From the NCBI GenBank assembly GCA_008508345.1, contig QNGE01003311.1, forward strand, positions 16,335 through 80,334: a DNA stretch of 64,000 nt, in the 5' to 3' direction. The stretch comes from Paragonimus westermani (Eukaryota; Platyhelminthes; Trematoda; Plagiorchiida; Troglotrematidae). This document shows, in pieces, positions 37,214 through 50,445 of the stretch. Position 1 is the first letter of the stretch. The number at the start of each line of letters is the position of its first letter. The position numbers and the translations under genes were made by a program. A model generated the notes under the pieces. The model had not been told where the DNA came from. It saw only the letters and a list, made by a program, of their open reading frames with translations, and did no database searches.

Positions 37214-37306
37214 CCTCCATTGCAGTCTATTGAAGCTTCTACTGTTGTCCACATCACTGACGGTAATAACGGACGCCTCTTTGGATCGAGTGCAACAGTT
37301 GCCCTG
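37214..37306 (-). CDS. Possible exon upstream of the zinc-pattern exon
   Basis: After an acceptor-like GTGTTTCCAG the frame reads GNCCTRSKEASVITVSDVDN and reaches a donor-like GTGGGT near 37213. QGNC followed by a hydrophobic ITVSD run vaguely matches the block before the zinc domain in SNAP50 proteins. Very weak alone; offered only because it lies just upstream, in order, on the same strand. Confidence 0.18.
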
Positions 37307-37319
37307 GAAACACACTTAC

Positions 37320-40066
37320 CAGTAGAACGGATCGCTTGGTGATTGAAGCAAGCCTTATTAGGGGGGTCAATGTAGAAACCTGACTGAGATATCGGTTAGT
37401 CGTGTTTCCGAGGGAAACAAAAATAACCCCGCAGAAGTAGTGTCAAACTAATTATTACTGCTATTCATCATGTTCAATTATCCTTTTACAGTGGGGTCTG
37501 TGTTAGTCACTCTATTGATGAGTGACATGACAGGTATCTACTTTCAGCAGTTCAAAAGATCGGTTTGTTAAGAAACAGGCGGATGAATTCACGTAGGTAA
37601 GTAGGGCACAGAAGTTGACCAAGTGAAACCTTACAAACATACATGGAATCTTCAGATAACATATAACCTCCAGGTTTTTCGGTCGGTTACTTATGATCAA
37701 ATTTGGCCTGAACGTCAAGCACGGGAGTAAACGAGCCTGGACACAACAATAGAGCAATATAGGAGCTTCTTCGCAGAGAGGGGAATACATGCAACTCCGT
37801 TCCTCAGTAATGAATGATCAGGAACGAGAAACAGTGGATCCATAGAAGCTAGAATTTTGAGTGGCATGATACCCGAGGCGAAGAGAATGCAAACCAAATG
37901 TGCGAACAACCCCATTACCGGCACGCCAATCAGTGTGAAAACGAAAGCTGCCTCAATGACTTCACTACAGCTGAAACAAATCTTTGGAGGGAGCAACCGC
38001 GCTAAACAACACCGAGGTGTGATGCATATTGTGCAATGAAGGCAGGAAAGTGCATGTCTGTGAACACAACAGTCATCAAAACGGAAATGTCGCCCCCAAG
38101 AAATGGGTGTGGTGATCGAGGGTTGGTTTTTATGTGCTACAGAAAAAATGGGGAATAAGTTCGGCAAATTCGTTATTCAGCCAGTAGCCACAACAGGTGC
38201 TGAAAGTTCGCTGGCAGTTCTACTTGCACTAAAACACCCAAAACTCAAGATGGGAGAACCTGGTACAAAGACTTCTCCGATATCAGCTCACGCCCCTGTG
38301 CGCCTGCTCATTCTAAATGCTCTAACATTTTATGTTCAGGTTTGCAAACTGTGGAATGGGTAAAACGTTACGGGGAAAAGTTAAGCGGAATGAGGTAGGT
38401 AGACATTGGTGACCACCGAGCTGGACCTCTCATGTCGATTCATGGCTATTGTAATATCTTATAAAGATATTCGAGTGCTGTCCGGATGTAGTGTGTAAAT
38501 GAACCGGTCGAGAACACTCACTTAGTGTAGTAACAGTACCAATTAACCCTACGGTACTTGTTTATAAGACGATTTAAAAACTGACCATAGTGCCAAGAAA
38601 CTTCACACGTTAAACTTTTCGAAGAGCTAAGTCCCAATTATTTGTATTTATTTTATACTGATGCACGACACTTTCTTATCCTACTAGTTACGAGTGGGCG
38701 CATAACAACTAGGATTCAAGGTTAATCAAATGCGGGGGCTTAAACTATTCCAGTTAAGCAAGAAAGTGCCCCCCAAGTGAATAGGGTGGAAAACATCGTC
38801 CTCTATCACGATCACGATCAAAGTGCTTCTGGTACATTCACGCCTCTTTACCGCAACTACAATATAACCAAAAACTGTCCTTTAAGAAACTCCATAGACT
38901 GCATAAACTGCAACGCCATAATACTGAGCAAGCCTTCCAGCGCTAGCTTTAGACTTTACATGCTATCAGCTACTTCGCAGGTATTGGAATCACTGATTAC
39001 CTTACGTTGCCTGTGAATATTTTGCCTAGAATTACCTTCTTTGTTCGTCAACTTCATCAGGCTTATAATTGTGTTGGATGTTATTTTTCCGTCTACCTTA
39101 GCTGTCTAGTCTGTATTCCGACAAGATTCCACAACAGATCAGCCATCCCGAAAGTTAAGACAAGTTGACTTCACCCATCAGTAACATTGTTACACGTACC
39201 TTCAATCTACGTCATACCCAGCCTCATTACTGGTCTGGTTTTCAAAAATTCATTGTGCCTTCAGTGTTCAGCTACAGCTAGTTAGCCCGAGTTTGATAAT
39301 CCAGTCGCGTGGTCACTATACGTTCCATGCATCTTCTTGTATGAATCAGTTCCGAGAATCTAACGCGAAGCTTTCCCCGAGAATCAGCTCAACTACGCAA
39401 CCAGATGCCAAACTAACTGGATCCGACCAGTAGCTTAGATAGCATTCCAACTTGTAAAACCTGGCCAGCGTGTGCACGTCCACGTACAACAGACGCACCA
39501 ATGCGTAAACTTTGTAGTGGGTGCTTTGGTCAATTGGGTCATGATACACACTGGAACGGGTAATCTAGGCACACCTGTGCTTAGCACTGCTGCATGCGTC
39601 CGAAGAATATTCCCATAGGTACGATGCATACTGTTCACTTCAGGATTGCATACCGCCAATGAAAAGAGGGGGTGGTCACTGTCAAATAAGACAGCTAGAC
39701 AGCAGTGTCTTGGTTTTTAAAAAATGCTCACCTCATACTACTTCTGCGTAGTTCAAAATGATGGCAATACCATTTGATGTGTAGCCAGAACTGACCCACA
39801 CCACGATGGCGGTTAGATAAGGAATGTCAAGGTTTCACAAATTAGATCCTCACAAGCATGGCGGCCTGATTGTTTTTTTTTCTCTCGAAAATTTCACCAT
39901 TGTTTGAGAAGATCTTCCGTAAATTAGCGAAATTTAACATGCTTCCATCGCAAAATCTGGACATACATGATTAAGTAAAACAAGAATTGACTTTTGAAAA
40001 GCATATTCACTAATAGGTAGTGGAGCAGATTTGTGATTCGGGATGACACCCTGTTGTGAAAATTAA
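37320..40066. other. No gene recognised
   Basis: Contains a 150-codon open stretch at 37715-38167 (-) with a hydrophobic run (VFTLIGVPVMGLFAHLVCIL). No family, start or splice sites support it as a gene. Confidence 0.45.
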
Positions 40067-40067
40067 G

Positions 40068-40115
40068 GGCTTCGGCTGGACTCGAACCAGCAACAGACAG
40101 AGCATGTTGTAGTCT
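40068..40115 (-). repeat. tRNA-headed SINE fragment (second family)
   Basis: The minus strand has TTGCTGGTTCGAGTCCAGCC followed by GAAGCCC and AATTTTCACAA, the same T arm and downstream sequence as the copy ending at 36190 (GAATTTTCACAA). The A-box half is missing. Confidence 0.55.
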
Positions 40116-42984
40116 TCAGCTATTTTCTGTAATTTCCCTCTCATAGTTCTGGAAGTTTGGATCAAAGTTTCAGTGCAGAAGTTGGTAAGTCGGTTCACTA
40201 CTGTAAAGCGAACGGGCAGAGCTACTGAATAATGTGAATGGACGAAAAAGATTTGTTTCCAATGATAACTTCTTATCGCAAATTTCCTCATCACCCTCCG
40301 ATGGTTACATCCGTGCGAGTTTCTCAAATATCTGATATTTCATATACGGAAAGAATATCCTAAACTGGACCATACGGTACGGTGAACAGCAAGTGACAAG
40401 CATGATTCTGCCTATCCATCTAACTTCTCACATTTGCCAATCAAAATTGCTATACTCAGACGATTTGTCAACAACCGAACGGACGCCTATTGAACAATCT
40501 TGTTCATCCTCAACACCACATTTTACAAGACATGGTTAACTAATACTTACGCATACGCGATACTGAGGTCAGTTGGGACTGTTGCTGTCATTCAGTGTAT
40601 GCGTCCAATATGATGAACGGTACGTGTTACGCAAACCTGAGAAGTCAAGTCATTGATGAGGCGAGTGACATGTTACGAATGGTCAACCCAACAAGGGTTA
40701 ACAGATTCAACATACAGGGGTTGCAACTTTTTTACTGTGTTTTTAGATAAAAATATCAACTCCATGTTACCCGGTGCGCGATAGAAATGGTCACTTCATT
40801 GCAACTGTATTGAATGCACAACTAATTCTCATCAAATACTGATTTCAAAAGTTATTTCAAATCACTTGCGGCGGCAATAGATGATTCGTTTGCTAAACTG
40901 CTTTATAAAACACGATTCACACTATATAACGTCTGAAAGATCAGTCGTTACTGGAATGAATACTTTTACGATCTAAATTATGGGCAATTTCCGCAGATAT
41001 TTTTTTAAACCGCTTTCTAGAGGGTGCTCACAAACTCCTCTGACATCTCAGAATGCGAATCGTCGTTGCGTGATTAATTTGGGGACACTATGAGCTCTGC
41101 TGACCCAGAATTCAACTACACTAACGTTCCAGTTTAAACCAGACTTGAATCTTGCCAGCTCCAGGAGCTTGAATAACACTAAATGAAGTTTTGACTGCTG
41201 TTCTTAAAGACAGGAGTGTATGTTATTCCATAGCACAAGCAACCTATTGTCGCCTGTGAGGCCAAAAATGGACTTAATAGACAGCTGGTACCATTGGTTA
41301 CATCCTACCCGGCTGTTGATATCCAATTTCCGTGTCTTTTAATGGAAAGCCTGAGTCTCCAGATAGACTTGCAGTCAGAACTATACCCCCAGCTTACCAG
41401 GGACAGCTAACAAGGACAAGCAAGTTAGAAACCAAACCGATCTGAAAAATTCATTCATTTACATGAGCGATACTCAGATGTAGTCGAGTAGTGCACTGGC
41501 TTATTAGAGCTGCTTACCATATGATTAAGTGCCACTTTTGCCACATTGGGTCAGTGCTAGCTGGATTGTGATGACGAATACAAGCACGATAAGTTCACTC
41601 TATCCACTTAATTCCTCAGGTAGGGGTCAAACCTAGCCAAACTACAACAATCAAGTGTGATGCTTATTGCTGCTCAACAGTTATCCATAACAGCTGTGTA
41701 AGATCTATACACGAGCAACATTCCGATTGTTCTTACCAGTTACATCCACGAAGTGATAGTCGAATGGGTAAGACAGAATAATAGAGTTTGCCTAATTGGC
41801 AATCGTGACTCGGTTCTAGGGTGTGTATTATTATGGCACCCTTAATTGTTGCAGTTTTGGTCTTCAAAAGCCATCTCGGAATGTAGTTCAAGATTCAGGT
41901 GTGTAGTGTCAACACGGTACGGTCCACAAACTGCAATCCACACGCAGAGGTATATTTGAAAATAAATTTGGTTCTGGCGAGTAGTGACACTTGTTTAAAT
42001 CTGGCCACAAAGCAGATCCCTCGAAGGTTTTCCGTGCTGTTTGTCAGACTATGAACAAACACACTAACTTCTTCTGAAATGCTAGCGATACACCCTGAGA
42101 AACCACCCCCGTGTCCAGAAGCAGTTGACAGTGAAATAAGCACTACGTTGAAAATACACTGTAAAGAGACCGGTCAATAGTTATGGTTCACTCTAATGCC
42201 TCATCCCCCCAATGTTCATTGCTTGTTATCCACACTTTCCTACTGCGTCCATTGCCTATATCGATTTCTTGTAAGCTGATTAGAAATTCAAATATTCAGA
42301 CAAACCGAGCTATGATTGTTAGTTAAACAAACCCCACTATTCTACCTGTGGGTACCCATTCCATTATTTGCTCGGTTATAACTCCGTGTATTAAACTAAC
42401 AAGAAAGAACGAAATGTTGCTCCAGAAGGCATTTTGCCTGACAATTTTGACCTTATTCAAGTTCATAAGGAGACAAAACTGTTTCATACCGTTATCCGAC
42501 GAGCATGGAAAACGCATTCCGAGATGACGATACACCCGATCAACGCTGAGAGGGATTATCTAATTCTTTTCAACCTCAAGAAAAGAGAATGTGACTTCGA
42601 TTGAGAATCAAAAATCAGTACGTAGTCGGTAGTGATTGTAGGATTGGCTTTTAGAACAGATAGGGCGATCAGTGGCAACCGCGTGACACGAAAAGACGCA
42701 AACGTCACCCGATGGCCAGTCGTCAGAGTGGTAAGTTTTGGACACGGACTGAAGAAAAGCCGGAAGTAGAAAGTGTGCCGTCACTCATTTTCGACGCACA
42801 ACGTGCTGTGCATGCGTGACCAAACACGTAAACAACCATTAAGTCACTTCTGAAACTACTCGAAAATGCAACCAGTTCGAATTAATTTCAAGGGTTATGT
42901 TTACAACCGAGAACTGTTTAAAGTATAAGCTAAACATCACTCACAGCTGATCGCAGCTGTTTCAGTCCCATAGACCTTCCAATA
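40116..42984. other. No gene recognised
   Basis: Stop-rich on both strands; nothing supportable. Confidence 0.5.
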
Positions 42985-43400
42985 AGCCCCGTTCGAAAAA
43001 AAGCAATGTGCTCGAGTTCCGCTCTTGTTGGAGCTTGTCACTGGCGCGTTAATTTACCACGACAGGGACTGGAGCTCAGGCCACGCCTTCATGAGGCAAC
43101 GGGTTGACCATTGAGCCACTGACCTCACATTAGATACCAGTGAATCATCACATATAAGCGCTGATTAGGTTGCCCGATCGTATGGAGAGGAGTAAGCAAG
43201 TGTCCTGTTAGCTCCAATCAATAACCCCATGACCAGGACTTCTCCCTAAGTGGAAATCACAGAAACCATTGAACTCGTTGGGTTGTATGTTGACTGATGG
43301 TAAGTAGTAGGTGATTTGGTTGACATAAGGGACTGACTAGAATGCCTATTGGAACGCGATAGCTGCGATCAATCATGAGTGGTGCTCCACTTATATCAAC
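42985..43400. repeat. Degenerate copy of the composite tRNA/HHR repeat
   Basis: The minus strand carries a tRNA-like head at about 43060-43130 (AGTGGCTCAATGGTCAACCCG, then a drifted B box GAGCTCCAGTCCC) and an HHR remnant at 42990-43050 (GTGACAA, CGGAACTCGAG). On the plus side, CCTCACATTAG, GCGCTGATTAGGTTGCCCGATCG and, much later, AGCTGCGATCAATCATGAGTGG match the middle and tail of the 247-620 copy. Both HHR cores are broken. Confidence 0.6.
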
Positions 43401-45439
43401 GGTTTAAAGCATAAAGTACTCTTCTCGAGTTCGTTGTGGTCTTTTGCGTCAGTGCGTCTAGTGAGATTGTGTTGACCAGCTTGTCTCTCACAAAGCATTT
43501 TAAATCACACAGACTGCAGATCAACCTGAACAGTGTACGAAAACTTATTGTGCAGATTTTGAGTGTTCCTCATCTTACCATGGAACATCAAGTGCTTGGG
43601 ATAGTAGCTGTCGCAACTCATTGTGTAATGGCGATCTCCGTCCTCCAATGTGCATGTGTAGACCATGCAGAGACTTATCAGTAATGCTATTCATCAAATC
43701 AGATACCGAGACAATTGTGAGGAAATGAACTTGACGTGATCTCAGATCAAAGACGTAGAGTAGCTGTTCTGTTTTGGGCAGTTCATGTTCATTTATATGC
43801 TGTTGTGTAAAAGCGATGAGTGATTTGAAGTTTTGGTGTGACTGCAAACTATAGTGTAATCTCCTACACATCGTCATGCAAGAGTGACTGAGTGTTTCTA
43901 GAGCCAATATGATGTAGATACATTTAGGTAGTGTTGGTGACAAATCACCACAGTCGTCACATCACGTGTCTAATGAAGAGTTCTCTTACTAAGTAGTTGT
44001 TTTGCTTTCATTTGTACACTGAATTACAGGATCAAGATATTCCAGGGCTGTGAAGGCTCGTAGCCTAGACGTTTGCGACTCCATGGCAAGAGAAGATGAA
44101 TTAGCTTATGGATTACAGGTCCCCTGGTGAGGTTTACATAGAAAACCATCCAGTCGCTTTTCATCTGTATGGTAGTCATAAGTTCACGTAAAGTTCGCAC
44201 AAGCACTGCTGAGACAAAGAAACGCGCTTCCTCAGATTAAGGGTGCAGAGAGGACTATTTCGGTTACGTGGACCAAGAAGCAAAATAAGTCCGGTCTTTC
44301 TCACCTTGGGTGTGGTGGTTGTCGCATTACTAAATTCCGCGGGTTGAAATTTGGAGAAATGGTACCACAGATTGATGAAAGCCCTGAGGGTCATAGAATC
44401 AAGACTGAAGGCCTAGATTGGTATGGAGTTCTCCTTAACTATTCTAGAAGATTAACTTATTGGGTGGCTAATTGAGCCCAATAAAATTTACCGAGTATCA
44501 GTGACGGTCACTTCAATGAGAAATAACGAGCAACAAAAAGGTCGTGCGTCGTGCTGTTTTTTAAATCCCTATGTCAGGTGTGACGAAACGGATTTCAGTC
44601 TTCACCGCTCACGTAATTTTAGAAGAGCGCAGGAAGGATCAAGAGCACGAATAGTCGTCGCTAGAGATCGAATAAAAATTCACACATCATTGATGCCATG
44701 CTTAATCACAGCCTCACCGACAACATGTGTAAAGAGGACCACTCACTGCAGATTTGTGTCGATGATTCATGCAAATACTTATCAGCCGCATTTCAACGGA
44801 TGATGACTAATTATTTATAATCGTCAATGGCAACGCATCTTGTTACATAAAGCTAAAGAATGCTTTCTGGAGAAAAATCAGAACCATTCATTGGCGCCGT
44901 AGTCATCTGGCAAAATAATATGGAACATCATTAATGAACCTTTCAAGGAGGAGCTGAAGAAATGTAAATTCATAATCGACGGGAATCACGCGAAAAAGTC
45001 CAGTCAGCAAGAATGACGAATGAGCTGCACAGTGGAATGCAGACAGTCCGAAAGCATGCATCACGAGAGTGCCCTGTTGGAATGCTGTGCTTCCTGTGTG
45101 CATTCGTTATCAATCTTGCTTGAAGGAAGTGGATTATGGTAAAACCAACATCGATCAACGGTCTCCTTCGTTGAATACTCTGACAGTTGAGTTACATTCA
45201 CTCCCAATGCGCAAATTAGGCGGCCGGAGGGACGATCTGCATCATGGAGTATTTAAAGTGGAACAGTAACGAGCGTACTGCATGCATGTTTCGAAGCACT
45301 GTATGTCCCTTTTATACAAGCCTAACTACACATATTAAGAGGTTGTGTTGTGATCAATGTAATTTCGTTTTCTATATACAGATGTGAATAGCTTAAAACT
45401 TCGAGTTTCTGGCTGTAAAACGTATTCAACCTAAACGGT
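43401..45439. other. No gene recognised
   Basis: Several open frames of 60-122 codons on both strands; none has a known motif or convincing splice sites. Confidence 0.45.
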
Positions 45440-46400
45440 TATGCTAACCTTTTACTAGATGGAGACTCCATGATTTTACACTATGCTCAAAGTATGAGCA
45501 AACGAGCAGCTCTAGCTCTCGTGATACGACCCTAGTCTTTGGCTGATACAACGTCTGATTTGGTTTTAGAGAAGTTGCTACGTACTCGGTTGAGACCTCG
45601 AAGTTCGAACTCACTTGAACCCATAAGTTTATTAGGCCAACCCATCTTCCGTCGGCAACGAGATCTATTACTCCAGTGCACTGAGTGGTAGTTCCCACTG
45701 GACAGTCTACTGATATAACTCATCCGAAATGAACAGAGGTCACAGTAGGACACTACGAATTTTATATCGCTGGAAAACAAATAACGTGCACAGTTAGGTT
45801 ATCAGCTAAATCGTTCGTGTACGCTAGGAGTACAAGCCCCAAAACTGAACCCTGGAAAACCCCACTACTAGCGAATACCATACACGACCTGGCCCACTCT
45901 GGTTGTACATAGAAATACTCCTGAGGCTGTATTGAAGACTTCTGGCTTAGGACGTAAATAGCGATGACTAATAGAATCATGTTTTTTCAAAGTCTAAGTA
46001 ACAAACCTCAACTCGTTCTTAGTTCACTTGCCATGTTATTTGTTCACAGAAGGAAAACAGATTCTTGTCGCTGCTGCGCTGCTACACATAGCGAAGTAAT
46101 GCTTTAACGTGTCTCACAGGTCTCATTCCACACCTCGACAATACTGACGTCTTACGTTTGGTTACATCTCACCTCCGTAGACAAGTTTCTCGTGCATTCC
46201 GAACGACATTCCACGTAAGCTCAGATAGTTGTAAGCCTTGCTCGTTTAAATCCCAAAAATCTTTGGTGTCCTTCTGTAAATGGAAGCCGCCTTCTGTCTC
46301 TATTCTTAGTCTTCTTGGATTTTTAACCTCCTTGTTTGACCATAGTGGAGGGTCACAACCTTTAACCTACCTCAACGTACAAATTCTTTAACCAAACCGG
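45440..46400 (-). pseudogene. CR1-like non-LTR retrotransposon, reverse transcriptase remnant
   Basis: On the minus strand, VRNARETCLRR near 46190, VCYLDFEKT at about 45985-46012 (RT motif A, usual YLDFSKAFD), SSGVFQGSVLGLVLLAYTND at about 45800-45870 (usual SGVPQGSVLGPLLFLLYVND), then FSSDIKFV near 45755-45778, where YADDIKF is expected. The YADD catalytic site has been lost, and stops interrupt the frame between blocks. Confidence 0.8.
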
Positions 46401-47480
46401 CAATATAAGTTTCAATTCTCGCCCAGCTGTCACTGGAGTTCAGTTCCCCTTCCCCCTCTCTAACTAGTCACCGTAGAAGGTTTACGTCCCCACAGTTACA
46501 GCGCCATTGATCCGCAGGTTTCAAAACCCAAATTGCTAAGACTATCTTAACAGACCAATAGTCACCCTTAGCCAGAAGCACTTTAAATTCCAGGTCACCA
46601 ATATCGCTTCGGCCTTATATATTCACCAGATCTGGTACAACCGGACACTTACCAGGCCCCTGGAGTGCGAGCTGATTCACGTTACACAAGAGTTTCGGAG
46701 GACCATCTGCGAAAGCTATCTTCGTTTCAATTAATTTCAGGGATACATTATAGTCGCCAAGAAAAAGAATATTACGAGTTCGTGATGCCACTACCTGCGC
46801 ACCTTCAGGTTCTAATGCCAGCGGACTGCGTATATGCACATAATCCTCAGTGGTCTAACAAAACGGCTCATTATCTGCACATTAGGAGGTACCAGTCCAC
46901 TATCGGATCTCTGCCTACATTGCTGAGCTGTCCGGAGAACAGAACCTTCATCTGTCCTATTGTCTTGTCTGTCTGCAAGGTAGCAGCAGTGCTTCAGTGA
47001 CCACAGGTCCCCTGCCTTAGTAACTGCTGTAAAATAAGATCCCACCGTAGTGATATTCAGCTCACCCTACTTATTTCCGACATTCGTATAAGGCACGTTT
47101 AATCCTGTTCTACTAACCTCTGTTAAAAGCGTTTCAATAATGCAAGGAAGGACAAGCTCAGACACTAAGCTGAGGCAGCTGCGCAGTTGTTGATAAAGGA
47201 CTCTTTACGAAGAAGCTCCCTGCTGTTTCAATATCTGGGTGTAGTAGAGCACTCATCCCGACGCTGTTCTACACAAGAGATTGACGCCGTCTGACCAATT
47301 CTGACATTTTGGGCTGTTTTTATACACCCAACTGGTCTAAAGCCAGTACACTCACCAGCACCCTCGGTGACTCACCGACGGCTGTCGACTAATCACTGAC
47401 CACTGATTGTCTGTCAGTGTGCTACACCGCGCCACAGAATCATCTGGGGCTACTCTGGTTGTCTCTGAGTAGCATTACGA
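46401..47480 (-). pseudogene. CR1-like LINE, endonuclease region remnant
   Basis: RTRNILFLGDYNVS near 46765 is the APE-type endonuclease block usually written LLGDFNAP, and it precedes the RT in the expected order. Further upstream, SELVLPCIIETLLTEVS near 47130 recalls the block PSIIAITETWL. Frames change often. Confidence 0.6.
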
Positions 47481-48260
47481 ATGGTCGTGGTAGCGGCTAT
47501 AAACCTACCTCTCTCTATGTCTAGGGTTTTAAAATTCCACCAGCACTGCTGCAGATCTAGAATGTTCCCAGCTTTATGCACCCTGCCGCCTTTCAGGTCG
47601 TACGACTGTTCTAACGGTCACGTGGCTTTGGCAGTTCTCTTTGAGACCTTTCCTTTATGGTAAGATCTGGTATTTCCTGGATCACTATATCCCGATTTCT
47701 CAATAATGCCGGATCACTGGTTTTCCTCAAGTGTAAAACCATAGAAGTCTTATCGGACTGTATTCCTAGAAGTGGTTCAACTTTATTTTTTGGGTCGGTG
47801 ACAGCCCCTCTTACAGCTGCGTGGTGGTCTGCCTAGACCTCCCTTCTGTGTCCTTTCTTGATCCTCTTTCTGGTAGCGGCTTTATTCCCGCCTGAACCAT
47901 TCTTTAAGTGTACATCCAACATCCTATTAATCCGGACATCAATAATGATTGCTCCCGAGCCTAGTTTTTGACCGACCACGTAAAACAGTATTTCAATTTC
48001 CCGTGCCTTTACACTCAACGGCAACCGCCAGAGTAGAAAAACGGAAACATTTTGGGCAGAGCTATTTTAAAACCGCATGCACCGTATATAAATGCACGCA
48101 CATGCACATCCGGCTCGCTACAATTAAGGCAGTACCAGGTGCCGCCTGCGTTACAATGTGTACCGTCTTGCTTTACGTCAAGGAAACGTTATTTCCACGC
48201 GAAAACTGTACGCTGTCGACGTACCTGGCTTCCTCAAGTAAGCCTTTAATAAGTCTATCT
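47481..48260 (-). pseudogene. Possible first ORF of the same LINE
   Basis: The open part at 47833-48024 is basic (GGNKAATRKRIKKGHRREV), and a stretch near 48090-48160 reads GGTWYCLNCSEPDVHV with a cysteine pattern like the zinc or PHD-type fingers of CR1 ORF1 proteins. The position directly 5' of the endonuclease fits. Tentative. Confidence 0.4.
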
Positions 48261-50143
48261 GATGTTCCTAGTCACTGTGAGTCTGAAAATAGAAATTTCA
48301 CTGAATGCTTAGGTACGATAAGTCTGTCGAGCCTAATGTGGAGCTAACGGGGCTAACTGTACAGAGGAAATACTGCAAGATAAGTCTGGAATCGTTATCG
48401 TGGAGGAAGATCATTTGCCGAGACAACCAAAGCAAGCCAAGATGTCAATACTGTAGAGGACTCGAAATCATCCGAATATTACAGTTATCGAAGTCCTCCC
48501 CACCAGACTGCAGGGTTCCCGGTGAACTTTTCAAAAGAACCAGCTACGAGCCATGAGCCCCTGATAACCTGACTTTCATGATTGGTAAACTGTTACCAAA
48601 CCGAAGACCTCCTTTGTCGTCATTCCGTTTTGTACGTTGCGGTATTCAGCTACTCACGGCCTGAAATAACATTTGGCTGCAGCGTCTCATCCCCTATGGC
48701 TAGTTCAACCATTATTTCAAAGAGTTGTTTCAATCATTCACGAATGGCTGGGTCCTTACGTCTCCATAGGTCTGACTATTGTTTGCGTATAATCACCTTT
48801 GTATGTACACTATGGGCAGTAAACAATATCGTGATGAAGTTCGTTCGTTAATGTACGAACAGTGCATCACTGTCCCGTCCAGACATTCCAGAATGTCAAC
48901 CGAACTTTCTACTTTACATACCACTTTTGTGTTGGACAACTGCATGGCCTACAAAGTTGTTTGATTTCTCATTTTCAAAATGTGGCCAATCCGATACAAC
49001 CGTCGATCCATATTTCCTTCGTCATAAACATTGTCATCTAATCGGTTATCGTGAGCTTCAGTCATGTGGTACACTGCGTTAGGAACGTCATCATAGTGAC
49101 TGCCTTCAAGTTCTTCGCAGCTATCGCTTTACTTTGATACACTTAAGTAAATGTGAGAAACTGAAGAATGCTTCCGGATGCCTTGAGGTTTCATTGCGAT
49201 CAGCCGAATACGAAACGGGAAGTGTTGGCAATCTGGGTTGTCTGCGATCGTCACAATACACATCAGCATCGTAAGACGACCGTCATCTTAACATGCACAC
49301 GCACGCGGCCGAGTGCACCATTTCATCGAATCACATCATTCATTCGTCTATTTTGTTTTAGCTACTAATAAGTAATCATTCGATTACACCCAAATTATAG
49401 ACTGTGGTAAAACCATGTATGGATCTGCCTGGATTAACTCTACATTGAGCGATGATCAGTGGTAACAAAACAAAGTTATCACTGTAAATTCGTTTGAAAA
49501 TTTGTTATGACGAAGTCGATGTTGATAAGAGCGAATGAAAAATCAATGAGCGACTAGAAATACGCGGGGCTTGGCAGCACTACGACGAAGAGTGCGCAGG
49601 ACAGGAACGCTGCAATGAGCAATATTGACGTGATACCTGACAGTATATAAGAAAACCGATATTTTCACCAAATGTGAACGCTCCAACTGTCTCATACTTC
49701 TCCACAATTCGCTCATTATGTAGTACATTGTACGGTCGTCCGTAATTTAAGCTAGTAAACTTCACTCTGGAACATTGTCAAAATACTGCGTCATTCATCT
49801 ACAATCAACTGTGTTCTACCTAACATGATTTCCGCCTTAACAAATCGTCCACTATGAGACTGATCAAGTACATGCCTGCTACAAGCATTGTACATTCGTA
49901 GTCGTTTTTTGATCAGCGCTACCAAACAATTCGGCTGAGCAGAGTATGATAGCTCTGACTACCGTGGTCATCGAGACCTCAACGGTTAAGGACAGACTTG
50001 GAGATAAATGAATAACACTATCGAGGCAAAAGTGACTCTGAAGTAGCAGAGCGTGACCCTAACTATTGTATTCTTACAAACACAAGAAAAAAAAGATAAA
50101 TCACAGATGGTGATGCACGTAAATCTTGGCGAGCATGGGATAT
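48261..50143. other. No gene recognised
   Basis: The 3' side of ALG11 and older sequence. No other gene could be supported. Confidence 0.5.
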
Positions 50144-50445
50144 TCAGGTGAGTAGGTCGCGAATATACTGCAGCCAATCACGACAGAAACAGTCCTCCGA
50201 GAACTTCTCACAAGCCCGAGCCCGAGCCGCTTGCTGCATAGCTTTCTGACACGGCTCCGTCATTTTGGTAAGGACGTATTCGAAAGCATCCGCATAATCC
50301 TCGGCTGTACAAGCTAAAAATCCAACTCCACATTCGTCCGCCGATGAAAAGATTTTGGCGGCAGCCGGACCGATGATATCTGTCTGTGGACCGCCGGAAT
50401 TGTGGGCAACGGTGATCAGACCGGCAGCCATGCCTTCGACTATGC
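50144..50445 (-). CDS. ALG11: ALG11, terminal exon
   Basis: Follows a TTCTCTATTCAG acceptor and completes the glycine codon, then encodes [19 protein letters not shown], which holds the second Glu of E-x7-E and the conserved NSGGP turn. It ends QYIRDLLT and a TGA at 50144-50146. No AATAAA was seen in the next 150 or so bases downstream. Confidence 0.93.

Noticed and set aside
37715..38167. 150-codon membrane-like protein
   Set aside because: The hydrophobic run is not backed by a start codon context, splice sites or any known family.
39346..39659. LTR-retrotransposon or polyprotein fragment on the minus strand
   Set aside because: Overlapping open frames have suggestive composition, but no conserved block could be named.
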